This document shows, in pieces, positions 27,010 through 36,353 of a stretch of 64,000 bases of DNA. This DNA is from Gelidibacter maritimus (GTDB taxonomy: Bacteria > Bacteroidota > Bacteroidia > Flavobacteriales > Flavobacteriaceae). Numbering within the stretch: position 1 is the stretch's first letter; each line of letters opens with the position of its first letter. The translations under genes were made by a program, and so were the position numbers. The stretch spans positions 1 to 64,000 of the forward strand of contig NZ_JACGLT010000017.1 in NCBI RefSeq assembly GCF_014062315.1. The letters run 5' to 3'. The notes below the pieces were generated by a model that saw only the letters and a list, made by a program, of their open reading frames with translations, did no database searches and was not told the origin of the DNA.

Positions 27010-27134
27010 CTTCTCATTTTCTATTTAAAATTTGACCTGTTTTCATAAGTCAATGAACTCATATAGTAACTCAATACCTCAACCTTGGTCGTAAATTTGC
27101 ATTTGAATAATAACACGAATAAAAAAAAGACATT

Positions 27135-27533
27135 ATGAATATGACATTAGATCAAGCAGAAAAAGCCATTGCAGCTGCAAAAAAGAAAGCTGTTGCCATT
27201 GACACAAAAATGAACATTGCCGTTGTTGACGCAGGAGCAAACTTAGTAGCGTTTGCCAGAATGGACGGTGCATGGTTAGGTTCACTTGATATTTCCATCA
27301 AAAAAGCTAAAACAGCGCGTTTTTTCGATATGAATACAGGCGTTGTTGGCGAATTATCACAACCAGGAGGGTCACTTTACAATATTGAACATTCCAATAA
27401 CGGATTGATCACCTTCCCAGGTGGTATCCCAATTAAAAACTCAAAAGACGAAATTATTGGTGCCATAGGCGTTAGTGGCAGTTCGGTTGAAAATGATCAT
27501 GCCGTTGCAGAAGCTGGGGCAACAAGCATCTAA
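27135..27533 (+). CDS. GlcG/HbpS-family (haem-degrading-type) protein
   Basis: The 132-residue protein matches the PF03928 fold. [17 protein letters not shown] is the first helix, [29 protein letters not shown] the central sheet, and [22 protein letters not shown] the characteristic C-terminal strand pair. Members include HbpS, which binds haem, and GlcG-type proteins of uncertain role. No signal peptide is present, so this one is cytoplasmic. A TAAATTTG motif at 27092-27099 could be its -7 promoter element. It lies just downstream of an AraC-type regulator. Confidence 0.85.
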   Translation: MNMTLDQAEKAIAAAKKKAVAIDTKMNIAVVDAGANLVAFARMDGAWLGSLDISIKKAKTARFFDMNTGVVGELSQPGGSLYNIEHSNNGLITFPGGIPIKNSKDEIIGAIGVSGSSVENDHAVAEAGATSI

Positions 27534-27547
27534 AAACAGGAGCTTTA

Positions 27548-27592
27548 AAATATAAAGAGGATTATTAAGTGTTAATTATCCTCTTTATATTT
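27548..27592. terminator. Bidirectional terminator between convergent genes
   Basis: A perfect 15-bp stem (27548-27562 with 27578-27592) encloses a 15-base loop, with A/T-rich runs on both flanks. It lies between the convergent stops at 27533 and 27602 and can serve both genes. Confidence 0.75.
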
Positions 27593-27601
27593 CAAAAGAA
27601 T

Positions 27602-28777
27602 TTAGGCTATCATTTTCTCCTTTGTTACCCTATTTACTACAAGAGCAATTGCGCCATCACCGGTAACATTGCATGCGGTGCCGAAGCTATCCATTGCAAT
27701 ATATAAAGCAATCATTAAGCCCATCATCTCCTCGTTAAAACCTAACATGGACTGTAAAATACCAACAGCAGCCATAATCGCGCCCCCAGGTACTCCTGGT
27801 GCCGCAATCATAGCAATTGCCAAAACAAATATAAATCCTGCGAAGAGGGTAAAACTAAACGGCACGCCTTGTAAAATCATTAAGGCCATGGCGCAGGCCG
27901 TAATTTTCATCATACTTCCAGACAAATGAATAGTAGCACACAGAGGAATGACAAAACCTGCTATTTTTTCCGAAACGCCATTTTTCAAAGCCTGTTCCAG
28001 CGTAACAGGAATGGTAGCCGCCGAAGATTGGGTTCCTAATGCCGTGAAGTAAGCGGGCATCATGGTGGCCAATAACTTTAGCGGATTTTTCTTGGTAAAA
28101 ATCCCGGCTATGGTGTACTGTAGCAACAGCAATAAAATGTGCAGGGCAAAAATGACGCCTATAATACTTAAAAATACGGTAAATATTGAAAACACCTGTC
28201 CGCTAAAAGCCATGCTAACGAATATCCCTAAAATAAAAAGTGGTAATAATGGCACAATAACGTAAGTAATTAACTGCATAATGATTTTTTCAAAATCTTT
28301 AACAACCAGTTTTAAACTTGATTTTTCTTGATATGAAAGTCCCAAACCAATAACAAATGCCAAAACCAATGCCGTCATGACATCCAATACAGGTGGGATG
28401 GTGAGACTGAAGTAGGGCATTAATTCAGGACCGGAATCAGCAATTTCAGCCGTACTATTGACACTCGATTCCAAAAGCTGTGGAAATATGCTTGAGGTTG
28501 CAAAGTAGGTCATAAAGCCAGAAAATAAAGTAGACCCATAAGCAATGGCAGCGGTGAGCAACAACAGTTTACCAGCGCCTTTACCCAAATCAGAAATGGC
28601 GGGCATGATCAATCCCATAATGATTAATGGGATGGAGAAACTTAAAAATTGTCCGAAAAACGCATTAAAAGTGGTGAATATTCTATTAATGGATTCCGGT
28701 AAATAGAGTCCGAAAACCGTCCCTAAAACTATGGCTATAAAAACCTTGAACAATAGATTTGAAAATAAACGTTTCAT
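27602..28777 (-). CDS. Dicarboxylate/amino acid:cation symporter
   Basis: The 391-residue protein belongs to the DAACS family (GltP, SstT and DctA type). It has about eight hydrophobic helices with two re-entrant loops. The serine-rich hairpin and TM7 motif are visible in TALGTQSSAATIPVTLEQA, and the C-terminal substrate helix in AMDSFGTACNVTGDGAIAL. It imports acidic or neutral amino acids or dicarboxylates with Na+ or H+. Substrate specificity cannot be fixed by eye. It is monocistronic and shares a terminator with the GlcG-like gene. Confidence 0.9.
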   Translation of the reverse strand: MKRLFSNLLFKVFIAIVLGTVFGLYLPESINRIFTTFNAFFGQFLSFSIPLIIMGLIMPAISDLGKGAGKLLLLTAAIAYGSTLFSGFMTYFATSSIFPQLLESSVNSTAEIADSGPELMPYFSLTIPPVLDVMTALVLAFVIGLGLSYQEKSSLKLVVKDFEKIIMQLITYVIVPLLPLFILGIFVSMAFSGQVFSIFTVFLSIIGVIFALHILLLLLQYTIAGIFTKKNPLKLLATMMPAYFTALGTQSSAATIPVTLEQALKNGVSEKIAGFVIPLCATIHLSGSMMKITACAMALMILQGVPFSFTLFAGFIFVLAIAMIAAPGVPGGAIMAAVGILQSMLGFNEEMMGLMIALYIAMDSFGTACNVTGDGAIALVVNRVTKEKMIA

Positions 28778-29033
28778 ATTACTTATATCATATCTTAAGA
28801 CTGCACTATGCTATTTTATTGTAGGCAATGTTGAGTTGGCTAATATACTCTCAATGTCCTAAAAGAACGGCTCACCAACCTTCTTTTTTTCCACAATACA
28901 GGATTCCTATGAAAGACCTATTAAAGATTGAAATTTGAAGCATCTATTATTTTGGGATTTAGCAGCATTTTGCAACCAACTTAATATTCTTTAATTTTAT
29001 TAAAATTGATATTTAAACTAAATTCAATAAACC

Positions 29034-29540
29034 ATGAGCAGAGGATTCGTAAAAGAAGATGACCAAGAGGAAGTTCCATTTGTAGCACCACGAGCCGATT
29101 TGCCTGAAGGTGTCATTAATTATGTGACCCAAGCAGGAATGGATGCCTTATTAGCTGAAAATGATCAATTGATTGCTGAACGGGATAGCCTTGATATTAC
29201 GGATGAAAAGGAAAAGCGTATCGCTACCAATCATATTAACGCCAGATTACAATTATTGAACAACCGTATTTTATCTGCTAAAGTTGTTGATCTTAGTAAG
29301 CAGCCACAAGACGAAGTCCGCTTTGGAGCTTTGGTCAGCTTAAAAATCGGGAACGAAAAGAAATTACAACAATATCAGATAGTCGGTGTTGATGAAGCCG
29401 ATATTTCTAAAGGAAAAATCTCGTTTATTTCACCAATTGCGCGCCTTTTGACGGATAAGAAAGTTGGCGAAACAGCAGTGTTGCAATTGACAAAAGAAGA
29501 TCGGACTTTTAAAGTTATGGACATTGTGTATCCTACTTAA
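29034..29540 (+). CDS. GreA/GreB-family transcription elongation factor
   Basis: The 168-residue protein starts MSRGFVKEDDQEE and has LPEGVINYVTQAGMDAL, the GreB-like opening. A shortened coiled-coil region follows (about 30-85). The GreA/GreB C-terminal domain comes last, with VRFGALVSLKIG, YQIVGVDEADISKGKISFISPIARLL and VGETAVLQL. Gre factors enter the RNA polymerase secondary channel and stimulate cleavage of backtracked transcripts. Whether the acidic tip residues are intact is not clear, so an anti-cleavage or related regulatory role is possible. It is convergent with guaB. Confidence 0.85.
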   Translation: MSRGFVKEDDQEEVPFVAPRADLPEGVINYVTQAGMDALLAENDQLIAERDSLDITDEKEKRIATNHINARLQLLNNRILSAKVVDLSKQPQDEVRFGALVSLKIGNEKKLQQYQIVGVDEADISKGKISFISPIARLLTDKKVGETAVLQLTKEDRTFKVMDIVYPT

Positions 29541-29561
29541 AATACGGAATATCTCATAGAA

Positions 29562-29595
29562 AAAACACGACCCAATAAAGTCGTGTTTTCTTGTT
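29562..29595. terminator. Bidirectional terminator between gre-family gene and guaB
   Basis: AAAACACGAC (29562-29571) and GTCGTGTTTT (29580-29589) pair perfectly around an 8-base loop, with an A-run on the left and a T-rich run on the right. It lies between the convergent stops at 29540 and 29628. Confidence 0.85.
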
Positions 29596-29627
29596 TAAAA
29601 TTTCTGTTTCTACAGAATATAAAACAT

Positions 29628-31100
29628 TTATCTTGAATAGTTTGGCGACTCTTCCGTAATGGTGACATCATGCGGGTGACTTTCATTAATTCCTGATGAC
29701 GTGATTTTTACAAACTGTCCAGTTTCCTTTAAGGTTGCCACATCTTTGGCTCCGCAGTAGCCCATACCTGCACGCAAACCGCCCACAAATTGGTGGATGC
29801 TTTCAATAACCTCACCTTTATACGGTACACGGCCTACAATACCTTCTGGCACCAATTTTTTGATATCGTCTTCCACATCTTGGAAATATCGGTCTTTACT
29901 GCCCTGTTTCATGGCATCCACGGACCCCATTCCTCGGTAGGATTTGAATTTCCGACCTTCATAAATGATGGTTTCTCCTGGCGCCTCCTTGGTTCCTGCC
30001 AATAAAGAGCCCAACATCACGGTATCTGCTCCTGCCGCAAGTGCTTTAGGAATATCACCCGTGTAACGAATGCCACCATCGGCAATCACCGGAACACCAG
30101 AACCTTTTATGGCTGCGGCAACTTCCAAAACTGCAGAAAACTGTGGATAGCCCACTCCCGCAATCACACGTGTTGTACAAATAGATCCAGGTCCAATACC
30201 CACTTTAATACCATCAGCACCAGCTTCCACTAAATATTTAGCGGCTTCGCCGGTAGCAATATTACCAACAATCACTTCAAGATCAGGAAAGCGCTTTTTA
30301 ATTGTTTTAAGCATCGTCACCACACCTTTGGTATGGCCGTGAGCGGTATCGATAATCACCGCATCTACTCCTGATTTTACCAAGGCTTCTGCCCGTTCAA
30401 CCGCATCCGCGGTAACGCCAATAGCCGCTGCCACACGCAAACGTCCAAAGGTGTCTTTGTTTGAAATTGGCTTGGTGGTCAATTTGGTAATGTCTCGAAA
30501 GGTAATTAACCCGGCAAGATTATAATTATCGTTAACAATAAGAAGTTTCTCTATTTTATTTTTTTGAAGAATCACTTCGGCCTCCTGCAACGAGGTCCCG
30601 ACGGGGGCTGTTACCAAATTATCCTTGGTCATCACTTCCACAATGGGACGGGTACCATCTTTTTCAAAACGCAAATCGCGATTGGTTACAATACCTTTTA
30701 AAATGCCGTTATCGTCAATAATAGGAATACCACCAATACTGTGTTCAGCCATATTGCGTTGGGCATCCAACACCGTTGCCGTCATAGGCAAAGTTACAGG
30801 ATCTATAATCATCCCACTTTCGGCACGTTTTACCTTGCGCACTTCATTGGCCTGTTGCGCAATGCTCATGTTTTTATGTAGAACACCAATACCACCTTCT
30901 CGAGCCATGGCAATTGCCATTGCGCTTTCAGTAACCGTATCCATGGCTGCTGAAATGATAGGAATATTAATGGTGATGTTGCGTGTAAACTGTGTCTGTA
31001 TATTGACTTCTCGAGGAAGGACTTCTGAATAAGCAGGAATTAGTAGAACGTCGTCATAGGTCAATCCCTCACCTACTATTTTGCTTTCGTGTGCTTTCAT
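29628..31100 (-). CDS. guaB: IMP dehydrogenase
   Basis: The 490-residue enzyme is full length. LTYDDVLLIPAYSEVLPREV opens the TIM barrel. Two CBS domains sit at about 95-205 (GMIIDPVTLPMTATVLDA to GLITFRDITKL). VGIGPGSICTTR carries the catalytic Cys308, and SYRGMGSVDAM plus GIVGRVPYKGEV form the flap and tail. It oxidises IMP to XMP with NAD+, the committed step to GMP. A TAGATTTG motif on the minus strand (31131-31124), 24-31 bp upstream, fits a Bacteroidota -7 element; no clear -33 was found. Confidence 0.97.
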   Translation of the reverse strand: MKAHESKIVGEGLTYDDVLLIPAYSEVLPREVNIQTQFTRNITINIPIISAAMDTVTESAMAIAMAREGGIGVLHKNMSIAQQANEVRKVKRAESGMIIDPVTLPMTATVLDAQRNMAEHSIGGIPIIDDNGILKGIVTNRDLRFEKDGTRPIVEVMTKDNLVTAPVGTSLQEAEVILQKNKIEKLLIVNDNYNLAGLITFRDITKLTTKPISNKDTFGRLRVAAAIGVTADAVERAEALVKSGVDAVIIDTAHGHTKGVVTMLKTIKKRFPDLEVIVGNIATGEAAKYLVEAGADGIKVGIGPGSICTTRVIAGVGYPQFSAVLEVAAAIKGSGVPVIADGGIRYTGDIPKALAAGADTVMLGSLLAGTKEAPGETIIYEGRKFKSYRGMGSVDAMKQGSKDRYFQDVEDDIKKLVPEGIVGRVPYKGEVIESIHQFVGGLRAGMGYCGAKDVATLKETGQFVKITSSGINESHPHDVTITEESPNYSR

Positions 31101-31309
31101 TGCAATTACGGTTTAATTGCGTGCAAATCTACGGAAAATTTATTTAAAATAAGTGTAAAATTTAAGTTACCTTGATAGTATTTCACCTCAAAACCATTCG
31201 CGAATAGGTTGATTTTTTTGTGAAGGGACCACTTAAGTACAATAGATTAAAGTCTACAGTCCAATTCCATTAAAATCTCTTAATAAATTCTCGTAAAAAC
31301 GACGCTAAT

Positions 31310-33733
31310 TTAGAGTTTAATCTGTAGGGTCATATACCAATTACGTGGCGCCGATGGGATAATCCCAGGACCTGGATATCCTGTGGCGCGTCGCGTAAAG
31401 TATGCTTTATCCAACATATTATTTATGCCGGTTTCCAGTTTAAATCGCTTGTACGTATATGACAAAGACACATCCATAATATCATAGCTCGGAATTTCTC
31501 CAATGACACCACTGATATTTGCCGATTGTGAATTGGTTGCATCCGTGAACTGTTGTGAAAGATAAGTGTACTGGACGTTTGCCATAAAATTTCTATACCC
31601 AAATTTTAACCCTGTTTTGATATTGACATCGGGAACAAATTCCACCTGATTGCCCTTAACGTTTGATTGTTTAGAAGCCGTGTATTCCGATTTGATAAAC
31701 GATGAATTGATGAAATAATTTAAGCTAAACTCATTATTAAGTTTAAATAGTTTCTTCAGATTAAAATCGAATAAATTTTCAACGCCATAGAGCACAGCAT
31801 CCCCGACATTGCCACGTTCACTGATGACCCTTCCATCTGGAAATTCCTTTTGGATAAAACCAATCCGTCCGTTATAAAACAATCCAAAAACGCCCAGATC
31901 ATATGATACTATATTTTTCAGATTACCACGGATGCCCAAATCTGTGGTAAATCCTTTTTCATCGGTAATGTTTGGATTGATGGCAAACGCTGGATTATTG
32001 ATATTGATATCAGAATAGGTTACCGATCGGTAATTTTGTGAGAGGTTACCGTAGATTTCAAATGCGGTGTGGGGCTTATAGCTCAAACCTAATCCCAAAA
32101 GCACAAAGGAGCGTTCAAAATCGCGATTGTCTTCCACCAATTCCTCAAAAATGACATTGCCCGCCGCATCCGTATTGATACGTTTGTAAAACCCTTCACT
32201 TTGGGTCTTTATATATTCAAATCTAAAACCGGGCGTAATTGAGAATTGATCCGTTGCATACAAAATATTTTCTCCAAAAACAGCCATATTCAAATTTGGA
32301 AAATCGAAGTTGGACTGATTTGGATAATTTGGAAAACGCTCCGATTGGATATCAAAATTAGGTCCTATCCCATCACTGCCCGGACCTTGCACCTCCGCAT
32401 TATTGGCACGGTAGAATTTAGTACCTAGGAGAAAGGTGGAGGCTTTATTGAATATTTCATATTTACTCAAGATTCGAGTTTCAAAACCATAATTCTTGAA
32501 ATCGCCTTTAATCAAGTCACGCTCTTCCATCGGATCAATTTGATCCACACGATTGGTTCGGAAACCAAGGGCATACCGCGAAGCATTTAAACCAAAGGCG
32601 TTGAAACTAAAGTTAGTGTTCTCAGAAAATTTATGATCAAATTTCAAATTATATAATAGCCAATCCACCTGAAACCAGTTTCGTGATCTGTTGCTTTGGT
32701 ACGGATCGTTATCAAACATATAATCGGTTAAGCCACCACCTTGCTGTGCCAGATAGCGCATATAGCTCAATTCTCCAGTCAATGAGGTGTTTTTATTGAA
32801 CTGATAGCCGATATGGGCATAGGCGTTTTTAGATTCAAATTCAGAATTTTCACGGAAGCCATTGCCTTTCTTATAATTGAAAAAAGTATAATAACTCCAC
32901 TTATTTTTTGTCCCACTAATACTGGTGAAATTGGTATATAAACCATAGCTGCCCAGCGTATTTCTGGTAATCAGTTCAAAGGGTTTATTGGGGTTGGGAG
33001 ATTTCATTTTAAAGTTGATCAAGCCTCCAAACTGTGTCCCGTATTGTAACGAGGCCGCACCACGGACGATCTGAATTTCGCTTAAGCCTTCAGCGGCCGG
33101 CGTATAGTAGCTTTCAGGATAGCCCAAAACATCGGCACTAATATCGTAGCCATTTTGTCTGGTGTTGAAATTTGCGGTACGATTTGGATCCAATCCACGT
33201 CCACCAACATGAAGCTGCAGTCCAGCGTCGTCATTTTGATAAATATTCAAACCCGCCACCTGACTGTAAATTTGGCGTGCGTTATTGGAGGCTAAATTCG
33301 CCATGGACTGCTCCACCAAAACGACTTCTGTTTTCTTTCCAGCGAAAATGGACGTGCCTTCGACATCCTTTAACCTGGATAACTCAAATAGTTTTGCTTT
33401 CCGAGCCGTGATTTCCACTTCTGACAAAGCAATGCCCAATTCGTTTATGGACACATCCAACCTGGTGTTCTCAGTAAGGTTTAGTGGCAATTCTTTCGCT
33501 TCAAATTCATAAGAAAAGAAGACCAAAATAAGATCGCTTTTTGTGGTGCTAAATTCGTAATACCCAGACCCATCAGTTTTGGTCAGTAAGCCAGAAGCTT
33601 TGTCATAAACATCCACATCGGCAACTGGCAATTGCGTTCGTGCGTTGCTGACAACTCCCGAAACAGTAATTTGTGACAGTGCAGAAAAGCCTATCAAACA
33701 CATTATAATTACACTAAAATCCTTTAATTTCAT
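31310..33733 (-). CDS. FecA-like TonB-dependent outer-membrane receptor
   Basis: From ATG 33733 the product is 807 residues: a signal peptide (ending SALSQ), a carboxypeptidase-like regulatory domain (about 22-105), a plug (VVLVEQSMANLASNNARQIY to VRGAASLQYGTQFGGLINFKM) and a 22-strand-type barrel ending in the aromatic signature WYMTLQIKL. FecA-type receptors import ferric chelates using TonB-ExbBD energy. The start overlaps the upstream carboxylase-like gene by 20 bp, so translation is probably coupled. It is the last gene of the DUF4856-imelysin-carboxylase operon, which makes iron or another metal chelate the likely substrate. Confidence 0.88.
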   Translation of the reverse strand: MKLKDFSVIIMCLIGFSALSQITVSGVVSNARTQLPVADVDVYDKASGLLTKTDGSGYYEFSTTKSDLILVFFSYEFEAKELPLNLTENTRLDVSINELGIALSEVEITARKAKLFELSRLKDVEGTSIFAGKKTEVVLVEQSMANLASNNARQIYSQVAGLNIYQNDDAGLQLHVGGRGLDPNRTANFNTRQNGYDISADVLGYPESYYTPAAEGLSEIQIVRGAASLQYGTQFGGLINFKMKSPNPNKPFELITRNTLGSYGLYTNFTSISGTKNKWSYYTFFNYKKGNGFRENSEFESKNAYAHIGYQFNKNTSLTGELSYMRYLAQQGGGLTDYMFDNDPYQSNRSRNWFQVDWLLYNLKFDHKFSENTNFSFNAFGLNASRYALGFRTNRVDQIDPMEERDLIKGDFKNYGFETRILSKYEIFNKASTFLLGTKFYRANNAEVQGPGSDGIGPNFDIQSERFPNYPNQSNFDFPNLNMAVFGENILYATDQFSITPGFRFEYIKTQSEGFYKRINTDAAGNVIFEELVEDNRDFERSFVLLGLGLSYKPHTAFEIYGNLSQNYRSVTYSDININNPAFAINPNITDEKGFTTDLGIRGNLKNIVSYDLGVFGLFYNGRIGFIQKEFPDGRVISERGNVGDAVLYGVENLFDFNLKKLFKLNNEFSLNYFINSSFIKSEYTASKQSNVKGNQVEFVPDVNIKTGLKFGYRNFMANVQYTYLSQQFTDATNSQSANISGVIGEIPSYDIMDVSLSYTYKRFKLETGINNMLDKAYFTRRATGYPGPGIIPSAPRNWYMTLQIKL

Positions 33734-35078
33734 CATGAAATGGTAAAATCCAGTTTTTATGCCGGAATGATTCTTTTTCTTTATATAAGTCAGTATTTGT
33801 ATCAATATATGGTTGGCTCAATCGGCCATTGAGCGCCACATAACTTTCTGCAAATACTTGAATATTTTTATGGCCTTGGCTTTTAAAATGATCGCCTAAA
33901 TAGTGGGCATATTCTAAAATAAAATCGGGCTGAAAACTCATTTGTTTCTCTTGAAATGAGGTTAAAAAGTCGGAGTTATCAACCAAAAAACCTTGTCCGG
34001 TTTCAGCATCGACGATTTTAAATGTGGTATTGCCCATTTTTTCCATTAGCATGACCCGCCATGAAAAGCGGAATCCCTCTTCTGTCCAGAATAGTTCACC
34101 TGGATATAAAAGGTATCGGAATGGGAAAGTAATCTGAAAAACAAAAAACAACGTCATGATTGGTAGCACCAGATTTTTTCTCCTATAGTGATACACTTCA
34201 GATTTCAACGCTGTGAAATCAACGTTTAATGGTCGCAACGCTTTTTTAAATACATTTATAATACGAAGATGAAAGTCCGTATCAAAAAAGATAAGCGCGG
34301 TCAAAATCATAATGTAAGGAAACATGCCTATCGGAAATAAAACCCGTGTAAAAACATGAAAAAAGACCACGAGACCAAAGGCAAACAATCGGGTACGCTT
34401 GGTGATCAATAAAAACGGAATGATCAAATCGTAAATCATTCCAGACCAACTCATAGCGTAATGGAACCAGTCTTGTTGCATTAAGGAGTTTCCTATAAAC
34501 GGAAGATCATATTTAGAAGGAAGCCAGATTTTTAGGGGCATGGCTTTAAACAACCAATCGGAATTTATTTTGGCAAGACCTGCATAGATATAGACAATGC
34601 CCACCAACAATTTAATACTATCAACAGTCCATTTGGGGATGCTTGTATAGGTTTTCTTTTTGATGAGATTATCCACGGAGAAATAAGCGTTTGCAGGCAA
34701 AAAAATCATCAGGAAACTCAGTACACTTATAAAATAATAATGGTTGAGATAGGCTGTTTTGTCCATGAGTTCGATATAGGTAAAACTCAGAAAAAACATG
34801 ATGATGGCCAGACGATATTTCAATCCGATGGCTATCAAAAATGCCGAAATACCACACAGCGCAAATATCAGATAAGTATAATCGCCTATGGGCTTGATCC
34901 ATGAAAAGCCGTAATAGGAAAAATGAAATTTGGGTAAAACATAAAGCGTTTCAATCCAACCGTTTCTCCAAAAACGCACGATACTGAGTAACATCATCAC
35001 ACCAAAGCCAATCCTAAAAACCGCCAATGGCGCCGGATGTATGTGTGTGTTGAGATATGTTTTAAATCGATTGTCCAT
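33714..35078 (-). CDS. Vitamin K-dependent gamma-glutamyl carboxylase homologue (HTTM family)
   Basis: The 454-residue integral membrane protein can be aligned by eye with human GGCX over most of its length. MDKTAYLNHYYF (105-116) matches the DKTSWNNHSYL region, with His113 at the GGCX His160 position. YIYAGLAKINSDW (163-175) matches the AGVKKLDADW segment, placing Lys170 at the catalytic base Lys218. HVFTRVLFPIGMFPY (241-255) matches the next motif. The C-terminal lumenal-type domain (FRFSWRVMLMEK to VALNGRLSQPYID) is also present. GGCX uses reduced vitamin K, CO2 and O2 to carboxylate Glu. Flavobacteria make menaquinone, so cofactor supply is plausible. Substrate and activity are inference. 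It lies between an imelysin-like lipoprotein gene and a TonB receptor gene. Confidence 0.85.
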   Translation of the reverse strand: MDNRFKTYLNTHIHPAPLAVFRIGFGVMMLLSIVRFWRNGWIETLYVLPKFHFSYYGFSWIKPIGDYTYLIFALCGISAFLIAIGLKYRLAIIMFFLSFTYIELMDKTAYLNHYYFISVLSFLMIFLPANAYFSVDNLIKKKTYTSIPKWTVDSIKLLVGIVYIYAGLAKINSDWLFKAMPLKIWLPSKYDLPFIGNSLMQQDWFHYAMSWSGMIYDLIIPFLLITKRTRLFAFGLVVFFHVFTRVLFPIGMFPYIMILTALIFFDTDFHLRIINVFKKALRPLNVDFTALKSEVYHYRRKNLVLPIMTLFFVFQITFPFRYLLYPGELFWTEEGFRFSWRVMLMEKMGNTTFKIVDAETGQGFLVDNSDFLTSFQEKQMSFQPDFILEYAHYLGDHFKSQGHKNIQVFAESYVALNGRLSQPYIDTNTDLYKEKESFRHKNWILPFHDEIKGF

Positions 35079-35145
35079 TTAACCAAAAAGAAGATTCTTC
35101 AAGGCATTTAAAGAATCTTCTTTGATATAAATATTATTTTAAAAA

Positions 35146-36270
35146 TTAATCGCCATCAGCATCAACGTAATCCACGCTAATATTAAAAGCCTGAACCATA
35201 TCTACCTTGAGATACACGACGGCTCTTTGAAGCGCATCATACGCGGTGGTCATCTTAGTATTATCCGTGATAACCTGCTCATTGAAATTGGAATTTAACG
35301 CTTGAATTTTTGTCCGCGCCTCATCAAATTGTGCGTTGATGATGTTGCTCAAATTTTGCCCATTTCGATCCACTTTTAAATATTCCAGATAGGTTTTGAA
35401 ACTCGCACCTGAAGTGGTACCGTTAAACGCTTTTCCATTGAACACATCCTGCACGGCATTCAAAGCTTCAAGAGTCAATGCTTTTGAAACTTCACTATTA
35501 TAATACCCTTCCACTCTATCCGGTAAAGGCGAAGTAGAAAAAACACCTGCGGGAATACCGATTTTATTGGCACGCAAGCCTTTTTCATAATAGAAAATAA
35601 AATCATTGACGAATTTGTTCAATGAACTGGTGGCCGTATTTTTTGAAGAATTTACAAATTGGTCGCGATACCCAGTGGTCCAATCGGTGATGACTTGCTG
35701 CGTCAAATTGTCCATTTGATTGATCACATCGGTGATATAGGTCTTATAACCTTGTGAGTTAGGGTCGGACGTGAATTTTTCTAAAATACCAGCATCATCT
35801 TCAGCCACACCAAACAATAGGTAATCTAAAGCAGGAAACCCTTGTGCATCATGATAATTGGGCGTGTTGAGATCGTAATTTCCAGAACTGACACCATTCT
35901 CAATATCCGCAACTGTGACTGGGTAAATGTTCATAAAAAAGTAATACTCATTTAAAGCCTCTGCCTTTCCAATATTGAACATTTCAACGTGCTGCCAAGC
36001 TTTATAAGCAGTAAGCCAATGATTCCTGGCCGTTTCCAAATTGCTTTGATTTGGCGTTGCCACAAAATTTTCAATAGATGCTTTTAAAGTGGTCAATTTA
36101 GGACCAAAATCTTGGTAAGAAGGAATGATGATATTATCGGCCAAGTTTTGCAGTAAGGTTGCACGGTCAAAATTGTCCGAAGCACCATCACCACCGTTGC
36201 CTGAATCATCGGACGAGCTACAGCCAATCATAAGTATAAGGCCAAAAACTAAAGCTATCTTTTTAATCAT
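35146..36270 (-). CDS. Imelysin-family lipoprotein
   Basis: From ATG 36270 the product is 374 residues with a lipoprotein signal (LMIGC, Cys17). Acidic surface residues and a long, all-helical imelysin domain follow. HWLTAYKAWQHVEMF (84-98) is the first imelysin motif. The classical GxHxxE motif appears as GFPALDYLLFG (144-154), with His replaced by Pro and Glu by Asp. Imelysin-like proteins (IrpA type) act in iron uptake at the cell surface. It lies 83 bp after the DUF4856 gene and 67 bp before the carboxylase homologue, all on one strand. An earlier in-frame start (36339) is rejected because it precedes the signal peptide. Confidence 0.87.
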   Translation of the reverse strand: MIKKIALVFGLILMIGCSSSDDSGNGGDGASDNFDRATLLQNLADNIIIPSYQDFGPKLTTLKASIENFVATPNQSNLETARNHWLTAYKAWQHVEMFNIGKAEALNEYYFFMNIYPVTVADIENGVSSGNYDLNTPNYHDAQGFPALDYLLFGVAEDDAGILEKFTSDPNSQGYKTYITDVINQMDNLTQQVITDWTTGYRDQFVNSSKNTATSSLNKFVNDFIFYYEKGLRANKIGIPAGVFSTSPLPDRVEGYYNSEVSKALTLEALNAVQDVFNGKAFNGTTSGASFKTYLEYLKVDRNGQNLSNIINAQFDEARTKIQALNSNFNEQVITDNTKMTTAYDALQRAVVYLKVDMVQAFNISVDYVDADGD

Positions 36271-36353
36271 TTGAACTGATTTTCTTTTATTTAAACAATT
36301 AGAAAGTTTCAGCGATGGCCCGTTAAACCGAACCATCACTGAATCTGTCTTTT

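Noticed and set aside
31192-31220. Possible hairpin with a T-run downstream of the FecA-like gene
   Set aside because: The stem is weak, and its T-run is on the strand opposite to the gene it would terminate.
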